From: an uncultured Bacteroidales bacterium
GTDB lineage: Bacteria; Bacteroidota; Bacteroidia; Bacteroidales; P3
Length of the DNA: 23,965 bases
Assembly (NCBI GenBank): GCA_946540365.1
Contig: CAMNIH010000011.1
Location: 1-23,965, forward strand
Direction: 5' to 3'
In this document: one piece after another, positions 1 to 6,707 of the stretch
Layout: every line of letters starts with the position of its first letter
Position numbering within the stretch: position 1 is the first letter of the stretch
The notes under the pieces: model-generated
What the model was told of the DNA's origin: nothing
What the model saw: the letters and a program-made list of their open reading frames with translations, nothing else
Database searches by the model: none
Translations under genes and position numbers: made by a program

Positions 1-54
1 CACCTCCCCTTCACAAGGGGAGGTGGCCGCACGTAGTGCGGACGGAGGGGTAAC
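1..54. repeat. Palindromic repeat element lying inside the M3 peptidase reading frame
   Basis: Two adjacent hairpins are visible. Positions 1-11 (CACCTCCCCTT) pair perfectly with 15-25 around a 3-base loop, and 27-32 (CCGCAC) pair with 36-41 around GTA. The segment is read through in the minus-strand peptidase frame as a low-complexity peptide (VTPPSALRAATSPCEGEV). This peptide does not resemble the M3 family sequence expected after the conserved GAWMTEFRGQY stretch. The design recalls palindromic elements that insert in frame into genes, such as the Rickettsia palindromic elements. The true left end lies outside the window, and no second copy was seen here. Confidence 0.65.
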
Positions 55-1323
55 GTACTGCCCACGGAACTCCGTCATCCACGCCCCGCTCCGCTTCGAC
101 GCCCGCGGAAACATGTCCAAATACAGGATACCCATCTCGCGATCCCCGTCCATCACGCGGTACACCCGCACATCCTCGTGGTAGACCGGCACCTCTGGCG
201 CCTCCTCGAAGCGCAGGCCGTACAGCCGCCCGTAGAGGCCGAAGATGCCTTCTCGCACCGCCTCCAGCGGGAAGTAGGGCCGCAGCGCCTCGCTGTCGAA
301 AGCGTACAGCCTCTGCCGCAGCTTCTCCGACAGGTAGCTCACGTCCCACGGCATCACCTCCTCCCCTCCGGCCATCTCTTCCAGCTGCCGCAGGTCCTTC
401 TTGGCCGCCGGCAGCACTGCCCCCTTCAGCCTCTCCATGAAGCGCCGCAGGTTCGGCAGCGACTGCACCATCCGGTCCTCCAGCACGTAGTCGCAGTAGG
501 TCTCGTAACCCAGCAGGCGCGCCTGCTCGGCCCGCAGCGCCACCATCCGCAGGATCACCCCGTTGTTGTCGTGCTCGTCGCCGTGGCCCCCGATGCTGCC
601 GTAGGCCCGGTACATCCGCTCACGCAGCTCCCGCCGCGCACTGTAGGTCATGAAGGGAACATACGACGGCGCCGCCAGCGTGAACAGCCATCCCTCCAGC
701 CCACGCCGCTCCGCCTCCTCGCGTGCTGCGGCCCGCACCCCCTCCGGCAGACCCTCCAGCTCCTCATCCTCAGTCAGATGCAGCGTATACGCGTTCTGGT
801 CCGCCAGCGCATTCTGCCCGAAGCGCACCTGCAACTCGCTCAGCTCCTCCGCATTGAGCCTGAAGCGCTCACGCTCTTCTTCTGCCAATGCCACACCGTG
901 TCGGCGGAAGCTTTTCAGCGTGTTGTCCATCAGTGTCTGTTGCTCTACATTCTCTGCTTGCCACGCTCCGCTTGCCACTGTCTTCACCCGATCATACAAC
1001 CGACGGTCGGTCATGACCTTCATCGAGAAGCGTGTGATTTCGGGCTCCATCCGCATCACCACCTCCTGCAGCTCCTCGTTGGTGCAGCACTCGTTCAGGT
1101 TCATCATCACCGCACTCACGCGGTCCAGCCGCCGCGAAGCACACTCCAGCGCATCCACAGTATTCTCGAAGGTCGGCTCTTCCGGATTTGTGGCGATGGC
1201 TTCGATGTTGCGCTCCGCCTCGGCGATTGCGGCGCGGATCGCGGGCTCAAAGTCTTGGGTCTTTATTTTGTCGAAGGGAGGGTACTCCCAGTCTTGCATC
1301 AGTATGTTTTCCATCTGCCCCAT
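1..1323 (-). CDS. M3-family peptidyl-dipeptidase / oligopeptidase (Dcp or PrlC-like), 3' end outside window
   Basis: An open frame of 441 codons runs from ATG at 1323 to the window edge without a stop. The N-terminus (MENILMQDWEYPPFDKIKTQ) and later blocks (NPEEPTFENTVDAL, LGYETYCDYVLEDRM, MPWDVSYLSEKLR, LRPYFPLEAV, ILYLDMFPR, KRSGAWMT) match the M3 metallopeptidase family, which trims short peptides. Family members are about 680-700 residues. The zinc-binding HExxH helix lies in the missing C-terminal third, so activity cannot be judged. A second in-frame ATG at 1314 is an equally good start; neither has a clear ribosome binding site. After residue 423 the frame enters a palindromic repeat, so the gene either carries an in-frame insertion or is broken. 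Dcp versus oligopeptidase A cannot be separated from this part. Confidence 0.85.
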   Translation of the reverse strand, partial: MGQMENILMQDWEYPPFDKIKTQDFEPAIRAAIAEAERNIEAIATNPEEPTFENTVDALECASRRLDRVSAVMMNLNECCTNEELQEVVMRMEPEITRFSMKVMTDRRLYDRVKTVASGAWQAENVEQQTLMDNTLKSFRRHGVALAEEERERFRLNAEELSELQVRFGQNALADQNAYTLHLTEDEELEGLPEGVRAAAREEAERRGLEGWLFTLAAPSYVPFMTYSARRELRERMYRAYGSIGGHGDEHDNNGVILRMVALRAEQARLLGYETYCDYVLEDRMVQSLPNLRRFMERLKGAVLPAAKKDLRQLEEMAGGEEVMPWDVSYLSEKLRQRLYAFDSEALRPYFPLEAVREGIFGLYGRLYGLRFEEAPEVPVYHEDVRVYRVMDGDREMGILYLDMFPRASKRSGAWMTEFRGQYVTPPSALRAATSPCEGEV

Positions 1324-1414
1324 AACGCGGGTATATATTGTTTTATTATATGTACTGTCTAAATTCTGGTGTCGTCACTCACGCCGTCCGGCGTCCGCAA
1401 GCTCCACTCGCACA

Positions 1415-1490
1415 GCCTTTTCCAAGCATCCCCCAGGCATCCCCCAAGCATCCCCTAAGCATCATCTATGCATGCAAGCAAGGAGGATGC
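1415..1490. repeat. 11-bp tandem array (GCATC-type) with an inverted unit
   Basis: GCAT recurs at 1426, 1437, 1448, 1459 and 1470, exactly 11 bp apart. The units are GCATCCCCCAG, GCATCCCCCAA, GCATCCCCTAA, GCATCATCTAT, then GCATG. A weaker unit may begin at 1415. At 1482-1490 the sequence GGAGGATGC is the inverse of a unit, so the right end can fold back. The array lies between the peptidase start and the riboswitch promoter and is not coding. It has the same design as the array at 14647. The flanking 1324-1414 shows nothing else I can name beyond a small ACGCC/GGCGT hairpin. Confidence 0.8.
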
Positions 1491-1514
1491 AGAGAATCAG
1501 TGTGTTGTGTGGTA

Positions 1515-1546
1515 GTGTGAAAAGTGGCTTTTGGGGGCGTATTGTG
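1515..1546 (+). other. G-run box shared with the repeat region at the window end
   Basis: The stretch contains GTGTGAAAAGTGG followed by CTTTTGGGGGCGTATTG. Its reverse complement (GCCCCCAAAAGCC then TTTTCACAC) resembles 23843-23873, where GCCCCCAAAAACGC is followed by ATTTGCAAC. Both boxes lie a few tens of bases from an 11-bp array, on the same side relative to the box. The box may be the conserved end of a repeat element. No function is known to me. Confidence 0.35.
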
Positions 1547-1583
1547 TAGTGGAGTCATAAATAATGTTAAAAGATGCACTTTT

Positions 1584-1614
1584 TTTGCCATGTGGATTTT
1601 ATTTAGTACTTTTG
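1584..1614 (+). promoter_or_regulatory. Bacteroidota-type promoter for the cobalamin riboswitch operon
   Basis: TTTG at 1584-1587 is the -33 element and TACTTTTG at 1607-1614 is an exact match to the -7 consensus TAnnTTTG, separated by 19 bp. Transcription would begin near 1620, which is where the riboswitch P1 stem starts. The close agreement of promoter and aptamer positions supports both calls. Confidence 0.8.
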
Positions 1615-1619
1615 CCGCC

Positions 1620-1787
1620 GGTTTGGTCGCCCGAGGAGGGCGCCAAGAGGGAAGCCGGTGCAAGTCCGGCGCAGTCCCGCTGCTGTAAGCTCGAGAGTTG
1701 AGACCCAATCTGTTACGTCACTGTGTGCCGCCATAGGTGCATGGGAAGACAGGGTCTCAATGAGTAAGCCAGAAGACCTGCCAAACC
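1620..1787 (+). promoter_or_regulatory. Adenosylcobalamin (B12) riboswitch
   Basis: The closing stem P1 is formed by GGTTTGG at 1620-1626 and CCAAACC at 1781-1787. Between them are the family hallmarks: GGGAAGCCGGTGCAAGTCCGGC followed by GCAGTCCCGCTGCTGTAA (within about 1649-1688), a variable long arm, and the 3' B12-box AAGCCAGAAGACCTGCC at 1766-1782. Cobalamin riboswitches switch off downstream expression when adenosylcobalamin is plentiful. The next gene starts 143 bases later, at 1931. That gap must hold the expression platform. I see only a weak GACAC/GTGTC hairpin near 1829-1848 and no strong terminator, so control could be translational. Confidence 0.93.
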
Positions 1788-1930
1788 ACATGAAAATCGG
1801 TTCCGCTTTCGAGGAAAAAGCCATCCGGTGACACCAGACCGCCAGTGTCTTTTGTGCTCCCAGTGTGTTATTTTTCGCCGCGTGGCCGATATTGAGGACA
1901 GAAATATTAACTGATTAAAACTGTATCAAT

Positions 1931-3640
1931 ATGGTAAAAAAACTACTTGTCTTTGCTTGCGGCCTGCTGCTGGCCGCCGGCGCTTCGGCTCAGTGGGAGC
2001 CGGTTATGAATCCCACAATTCCTCAGAATATGATCCGCCACTGGACCGGTACGGGTGATAGCAAGGCCGTCATCTGCATCACGTGGAACGACGCCGTGGC
2101 CGGCAATGTGGGCCTGGCCTGGGGTGTGCAGTGGAACGGCACCACCGCCCTGATGCGCGACCTGATGGACACCATCGCCGCCTACGACAGCCGTCTCTCC
2201 ATCACCTGGAACAGCACGCACACCTACATCAACAACCTGACCTACGTCGACACCACGCTGGGGCTGAACATCACGGGTGTGGTGGATGATATGTCCGGTG
2301 TGGCCTGGTGGATGTACAACTGGAAGGACGCCAGCGACGTGGATAAACCGTCGGCCGGCGTGATGGGCGACAATGTGGCCGACGGCGACTTTGTCGACTG
2401 GCTGCCCATGGATCCCGAGACCTACGAGACCGAGGCCGCCGAGATCATCTATCCCGCCACGGATCCCAATGCCGCTCCGCTGCCTGCGGCCTCCACCTTT
2501 GCCGCCAGCGACATCCGCTACTGGGTGGGCACCGGCGCCAGCCAGGCAGTGCTGGCCGTCAACTGGGCCGACACAGCCCTGGCCTGGGGCTACCGCTTCG
2601 ACGGCGAGAAGAGTGTCAGCGACATGCTGAACGCCATCGCGGCCGACGATCCCCGCTTCAGCATCGAGATGGGTGCCTACGGTCTGGACGACATCGTCTT
2701 CGTTGTTGCCCCCGGCGATACCCTGCGCAAGCAGGCCTATGGCTGGTGGGAGAGCACCAACAACGGCACGACGGATGCCGGCATGGGCCAGCCGCTGGCC
2801 GACGGCGACTTCGAGAAGTGGGCCGAGCCTGCGGCCGGTGTGGAAGCCAGCGTGATGTACCTCGCCAACTATAGTTATTGGATGACCACCTACGTCTATC
2901 CGATGCCGATCCACGCCGTCAACGATCCCAACCCGGATCCGCTGCCCGAGGAGGGCACCATCGCCGCCAGCGACATCCTCTACTGGGTTGGCACCGGCGC
3001 CAACCGCGTGGTGATGGCCGTCAACTGGGCCGACACGGCCCTGGCCTGGGGCTACCGCTTCGACGGTCAGAAGACTGTGGCCGACATGATGGCCGACATC
3101 GCCGAGGCCGACAACCGCTTCAGCTACACTATGGACGGCGCCTACCTGGGCGACATCCTCTTCGTCGTTGCCGAAGGCGACACCCTGCGTAAGCAGGCCT
3201 ACAGCTGGTGGGAGAGCAAGAACAACGGCGTCAGCGACATGGGTATGGGCCAGACGCTGGCCGACGGCGACTTCGAGAAGTGGGCCGAGCCCGCCGCCGG
3301 TGTGGTGGTGGACAGCTCGGAGTATGACGGCTATTGGTACTACACCTACGTCTACCCGATGGAGGTCCATCCCGTCAGCGTGCCCGTGGGCATCGCCGAG
3401 GTAAACAGCGTCAATGTGAATCTCTATCCCAACCCTGCCGCCATGGTGCTCAACGTGACCTTCGACGGCGTGGAGTCCGACAGCGAGGCGGTGCTCTTCG
3501 ACATGACGGGCCGCCGCGTGATGGTACGTCCGGTGGCTGCCGGCAGTAGCAGCGTGCAGATGCCTGTCAGCCAACTGTCCGAGGGAGTCTACATGCTCCG
3601 CGTCGCTGGTGCCACCACCAAGGTGGTTGTCAGTCGCTAA
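1931..3640 (+). CDS. T9SS-secreted surface protein with three W-rich repeat domains, under B12 riboswitch control
   Basis: The 569-residue protein begins with a signal peptide (MVKKLLVFACGLLLAAGASA, cleavage likely before QW). Three related domains follow, at about residues 34-185, 191-340 and 345-485. Each has a [YH]W[VT]GTG opening, a W-x(n)-LAWG block, a DM/LM...IA..D.R[FL]S block and a WW/GDF(E/V).W ending. Domains 2 and 3 are nearly identical. The C-terminus (about 495-569) is a type A T9SS sorting domain: NLYPNPA, LFDMTGRRV, LSEGVYMLRV and a basic end. The mature protein should therefore be exported through the outer membrane and attached or released. Function is unknown to me. Because it directly follows a cobalamin riboswitch, a role in extracellular corrinoid binding is a reasonable inference. 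It has no enzyme motif that I can see. Confidence 0.9.
   Translation: MVKKLLVFACGLLLAAGASAQWEPVMNPTIPQNMIRHWTGTGDSKAVICITWNDAVAGNVGLAWGVQWNGTTALMRDLMDTIAAYDSRLSITWNSTHTYINNLTYVDTTLGLNITGVVDDMSGVAWWMYNWKDASDVDKPSAGVMGDNVADGDFVDWLPMDPETYETEAAEIIYPATDPNAAPLPAASTFAASDIRYWVGTGASQAVLAVNWADTALAWGYRFDGEKSVSDMLNAIAADDPRFSIEMGAYGLDDIVFVVAPGDTLRKQAYGWWESTNNGTTDAGMGQPLADGDFEKWAEPAAGVEASVMYLANYSYWMTTYVYPMPIHAVNDPNPDPLPEEGTIAASDILYWVGTGANRVVMAVNWADTALAWGYRFDGQKTVADMMADIAEADNRFSYTMDGAYLGDILFVVAEGDTLRKQAYSWWESKNNGVSDMGMGQTLADGDFEKWAEPAAGVVVDSSEYDGYWYYTYVYPMEVHPVSVPVGIAEVNSVNVNLYPNPAAMVLNVTFDGVESDSEAVLFDMTGRRVMVRPVAAGSSSVQMPVSQLSEGVYMLRVAGATTKVVVSR
2501..3380 (+). repeat. Intragenic tandem duplication, 462-bp period
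   Basis: GCCGCCAGCGACATCC at 2501 recurs at 2963 (ACATCC in both), giving a 462-bp (154-codon) period. The copies share long near-identical blocks, such as GGCCTGGGGCTACCGCTTCG and the GACGGCGACTTCGAGAAGTG block. The 3' part is offset by 6 bp (TACGTCTA at 2891 and 3347), which shows a two-codon indel. The first domain of the protein is related only at the protein level, so this duplication is younger. Homologous recombination between the copies could vary the domain number. Confidence 0.85.
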
Positions 3641-3654
3641 GCCGCTATACTGTT

Positions 3655-4644
3655 ATGAATCATAAAGTTTTGTCAATCTTTGTGACCTTGCTCGTGGTCG
3701 GAAGTATGTGCTACGGGCAAGGTCCTTTCTGCGGTGCCGTGGGGACTCCCGGGTGCACGGCTGTCCGTTTCGACAGCAGTATCGTTGTGGCCTGGGCCAC
3801 AGGCTGTGTTGTCGAGCGTGGCCCTGTCGACATTATCAATCCCGATGGGCCGTATGTGTTCTACGGAGCCGACAGCATGGGTATCGGCCCTGCCAGCACA
3901 GTCACCACCATTGCCGTCAGCCTTGGCGACGGCGGTACGGCAGTATTGACGTTCGACGAGCCTATTCGTAACCATCCAGGGCCCGATTTCGCCGTGTTTG
4001 AAAACTCGTTCAACGACTACTTCCTCGAACTTGCTTTCGTCGAAGTGAGCTCTGATGGAGAGCGTTATGTGCGTTTCCCCGCCACCTCGCTCACGCCCGA
4101 CAGCATCCAGGTGGTTTCCATTGTCGACCCCACTATGATAAATAACCTGGCTGGCAAGTACCGTGTCGGTTACGGTACCCCCTTCGACCTGGACGAATTG
4201 TGTGACAGCACCGGTATTGACCTCGACCATATCACCCATATTCGCTTGGTCGACGTCATCGGAACCATCGACCCGCAGTACGCTACCTACGACGCATACG
4301 GACACATTGTCAATGACCCCTATCCCACAAACGAATACGCCCAGTACGGCAGTGGTGGTTTCGACCTCACGGGTCTGGCGGTGTTGCGTCAGCAAGGTGA
4401 CTCTGAGGGTGTCGACGATCTGGAGTCGTATCGGCGTATCGGCCTGTGGCCCAATCCCGCCACCGACCACATTACCGTTGGCAATGCTGCCGGTTGTCAG
4501 GCTTCGCTCTACGACATGACGGGTCGTCGGCTGGGCCATTGGACGGTGAACGTCGACCGTTGGCAGATGCCGATGGCCGACCTGCCTTCCGGTGTCTACA
4601 TGTTGCGTATCGACGGCAAGGCTTATCGCGTCATCAAACGCTGA
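3655..4644 (+). CDS. Second T9SS-secreted protein of the B12-riboswitch operon, function unknown
   Basis: The 329-residue protein begins 14 bases after its neighbour and should share its transcript. A signal peptide (MNHKVLSIFVTLLVVGSMCYG) is followed by a single domain of about 230 residues. Its recognisable blocks are VAWATGC, SLGDGGTAVLTFDEPI, GPDFAVFENSF, LAFVEVSSDG, NNLAGKYRVGYGTPFDLDEL, HIRLVDVIG and DPYPTNEYAQYGSGGFDL. From memory, this domain occurs in exported proteins of Bacteroidota and other phyla, but I know no assigned activity. The last 65 or so residues (LWPNPATDHITV, LYDMTGRRLG, LPSGVYMLRIDG) are a T9SS sorting domain. Two cysteines near the mature N-terminus and one in ATGC could form disulfides. 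Cobalamin regulation suggests corrinoid acquisition; this is inference. Confidence 0.88.
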   Translation: MNHKVLSIFVTLLVVGSMCYGQGPFCGAVGTPGCTAVRFDSSIVVAWATGCVVERGPVDIINPDGPYVFYGADSMGIGPASTVTTIAVSLGDGGTAVLTFDEPIRNHPGPDFAVFENSFNDYFLELAFVEVSSDGERYVRFPATSLTPDSIQVVSIVDPTMINNLAGKYRVGYGTPFDLDELCDSTGIDLDHITHIRLVDVIGTIDPQYATYDAYGHIVNDPYPTNEYAQYGSGGFDLTGLAVLRQQGDSEGVDDLESYRRIGLWPNPATDHITVGNAAGCQASLYDMTGRRLGHWTVNVDRWQMPMADLPSGVYMLRIDGKAYRVIKR

Positions 4645-4666
4645 AATACAACAGTTTGTTATGAGT

Positions 4667-4701
4667 CAAGGTCCTGTGCGTGCCTCGGGACCTTGTTTTT
4701 G
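4667..4701 (+). terminator. Intrinsic terminator ending the riboswitch operon
   Basis: CAAGGTCC at 4667-4674 pairs with GGACCTTG at 4688-4695 and is followed by TTTTTGTTTT. It lies 23 bases after the second secreted-protein stop, so the B12-controlled transcript holds only two genes. Confidence 0.85.
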
Positions 4702-4816
4702 TTTTAACATTATTTACGATTGTTGGGTATACTATGGACTTTGTCTTGGCGTTATGAGAGTGCCGTCGATTAGGCGGAGAAGTGTAATTTAAAGTGGAAA
4801 ATAAAAGAAGAATGAT

Positions 4817-5689
4817 ATGAAAAAGATTGTTTTGACTGTGGGTTTGGCTCTTGTGGCCATGTCCTTCAACAGTTGTAACCAGAAAGAACTCGACAGCCGT
4901 CAGTTGAAGATCGACTCGCTGCAGACTATCGTCGACACCAAGGACGCCGAGATCGACAGCCTCTTCGTGATGCTCAACGAGATCGAGGACAACCTGTCGA
5001 TGATCAACTCGAAGTACTCGACCGTGCAGGAGATGCGCCGCAACAACGTGGAAGGCAACGTCAATCAGAAACAGCAGATTGCGGAGCAGATGGCTTCGAT
5101 CGAGAGCATGATGGCCGACAACAAGAAGAAGATCGCCCAGCTGAACCAGAAGGTGGGCAACCTGGGCAAGAAGGCCGAGGACCTGGAGGCTTTCATCACC
5201 CGTCTCGAAGAGCGTGCAGCCCAGCAGGAGCAGCAGATTGCCAGCCTGACGGCCGAACTGGAGAACAGCAAGGTGGTCATCCGTAGCCTCAACCAGAATG
5301 TCACCGAGCTGACGGCTCAGAACCAGCAGAAGGACGACTATATCGCCCAGCAGATCGCCGACGCCAACCGCGCCTGGTTTGCTGTGGGTACCTACAACGA
5401 GCTGCGCGAGGCCGGCATCGTGGCCAAGACCGGTGGTTTCATCGGCATCGGCCGCAAACAGGGTACCGTGGCGGATATGAACACCGACTACTTCACCGAG
5501 ATCGATCGCACCAAGGTGACCACCATCAGCATCAACAAGAAGAAAGCCATCCTCATCTCGCAGCATCCGGACAACAGCTACGAGATGGTGGCCGACGAGG
5601 AGGATGCCTCCGTCACCGCCTACCTGCGTATTCTCAATCCCACCCAGTTCTGGAAGTATACCGACTATCTCGTCATCTCAACCAAGTGA
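4817..5689 (+). CDS. Coiled-coil lipoprotein, Cbp1-like
   Basis: The 290-residue protein starts with a lipoprotein signal peptide whose acylated cysteine is Cys20 (SFNSC-NQKEL). Residues about 25-190 form a long heptad-rich coiled coil with many Q, E, K and N residues. A C-terminal globular part of about 100 residues opens with AWFAVGTYNELREAGIV, followed by GGFIGIG, DYFTEID, ILISQHPDNSYEM and PTQFWKYTDYLVIS. This C-terminal pattern resembles, from memory, the Bacteroides family annotated as Cbp1 collagen-binding adhesins; many members probably have other, cell-envelope roles. The gene follows a terminator and a 115-base stretch in which I see no consensus promoter. Its stop overlaps the asparaginase start by four bases (GTGA), so the two are translationally coupled. 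Confidence 0.7.
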   Translation: MKKIVLTVGLALVAMSFNSCNQKELDSRQLKIDSLQTIVDTKDAEIDSLFVMLNEIEDNLSMINSKYSTVQEMRRNNVEGNVNQKQQIAEQMASIESMMADNKKKIAQLNQKVGNLGKKAEDLEAFITRLEERAAQQEQQIASLTAELENSKVVIRSLNQNVTELTAQNQQKDDYIAQQIADANRAWFAVGTYNELREAGIVAKTGGFIGIGRKQGTVADMNTDYFTEIDRTKVTTISINKKKAILISQHPDNSYEMVADEEDASVTAYLRILNPTQFWKYTDYLVISTK

Positions 5690-6702
5690 AGCACAACCGT
5701 GTATTGATGGTCTATACCGGTGGCACCATCGGTATGGTTCAGGATGAGAATGGCTCGTTGCATCCCTTTGCTCTCGACCGCATCTATGATGCTGTGCCGC
5801 AGTTGCGCGCCTGTAGTTACGGCATTGACTCGGTGACGCTTGACAATATCATCGACTCGTCCAATATGACCCCCTCGTTGTGGGTCGACATTGCCAACAT
5901 CATCGAACGGGAGTACGACCGCTACGACGGCTTCGTGGTGCTGCATGGCACCGACACCATGGCTTATACCGCTTCGGCCCTGAGCTTTATGTTCAAGAAT
6001 CTGGCCAAGCCAATCGTACTCACTGGCAGCCAGCTGCCTCTGGGAATGCTGCGTAGCGACGGCCGCGAGAATATCATCTGCGCCCTCGAGGTGGCCTCCA
6101 CCCGGTTGGCGACCATTCCCGAGGTGTGTATATTCTTCGATAGCCACCTGTATCGCGGTAACCGCAGCACCAAGATCAATGCCGAGAACTTCGATGCCTT
6201 CGAGTCGTACAACTATCCCTCGCTGGCAAAAGCCGGTATCAACATTAGTTTCAGGGAGCGTCTTTTCCAACCGATGCCTACCGAGCCGCTGCAGGTACGC
6301 AAGCGGTTCGACACACGGGTGGCGATCCTCAAGCTCTTCCCCGGCATAGGCCCCGAGGTGGTGAATGCTGTACTCGGCACGCCGGAGTTGCAGGGTGTGG
6401 TCATCGAAACCTATGGTTCGGGCAACGCACCTACCGATGCATGGTTTATTTCGGCTCTCGACAAGGCGATACAGCGCGGTGTCGTCGTGCTGAATGTGAC
6501 GCAGTGCAAGGCCGGCTCGGTCAAGATGCGCCAATATGCCGCCAGCTGCGATCTGGACCGTATCGGTGTCATTGGCGCAGGCGACATCACCATCGAGGCT
6601 GCCATTGCCAAGATGATGTGTCTGCTGGGTGAGTATCCTGACGACAAGGAACATGTCAAGGAACGCCTCAGCCAGTCGCTCAGAGGCGAGATTACAGAAT
6701 AG
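5686..6702 (+). CDS. ansA: Type I L-asparaginase
   Basis: This 338-residue enzyme hydrolyses L-asparagine to aspartate and ammonia; type I forms are cytoplasmic, and no signal peptide is present. The first catalytic threonine lies in YTGGTIGM (residues 10-17). The second lies in LHGTDTMAYTA (His87-Gly-Thr89-Asp90), and LTGSQLPLGMLRSDGREN follows. The start is GTG at 5686, overlapping the previous stop. Beginning at the internal ATG at 5707 would remove most of the first strand before TGGTIGM, so GTG is preferred. GatD, the tRNA amidotransferase relative, carries an extra N-terminal domain and is unlikely here. The PorT-like gene starts 5 bases after its stop. Confidence 0.92.
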   Translation: MKHNRVLMVYTGGTIGMVQDENGSLHPFALDRIYDAVPQLRACSYGIDSVTLDNIIDSSNMTPSLWVDIANIIEREYDRYDGFVVLHGTDTMAYTASALSFMFKNLAKPIVLTGSQLPLGMLRSDGRENIICALEVASTRLATIPEVCIFFDSHLYRGNRSTKINAENFDAFESYNYPSLAKAGINISFRERLFQPMPTEPLQVRKRFDTRVAILKLFPGIGPEVVNAVLGTPELQGVVIETYGSGNAPTDAWFISALDKAIQRGVVVLNVTQCKAGSVKMRQYAASCDLDRIGVIGAGDITIEAAIAKMMCLLGEYPDDKEHVKERLSQSLRGEITE

Positions 6703-6707
6703 TACAC

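Noticed and set aside
178..1362. Long plus-strand open frame opposite the M3 peptidase
   Set aside because: Its product is rich in His, Gln, Leu and Arg without any domain, while the minus strand reads a continuous M3 peptidase. It is an antisense shadow of GC-rich codons.
1415..1490. CRISPR array
   Set aside because: Units are 11 bp and directly adjacent, with no spacers, and no cas genes are present.
1603..1824. Short minus-strand frames over the riboswitch
   Set aside because: They arise from the conserved RNA sequence of the aptamer and have no protein-like features.
1943..3574. 543-codon minus-strand open frame across the first secreted protein
   Set aside because: It mirrors the W-rich repeats and is His/Val/Gly-rich. 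The plus frame has a signal peptide, repeats and a T9SS domain.
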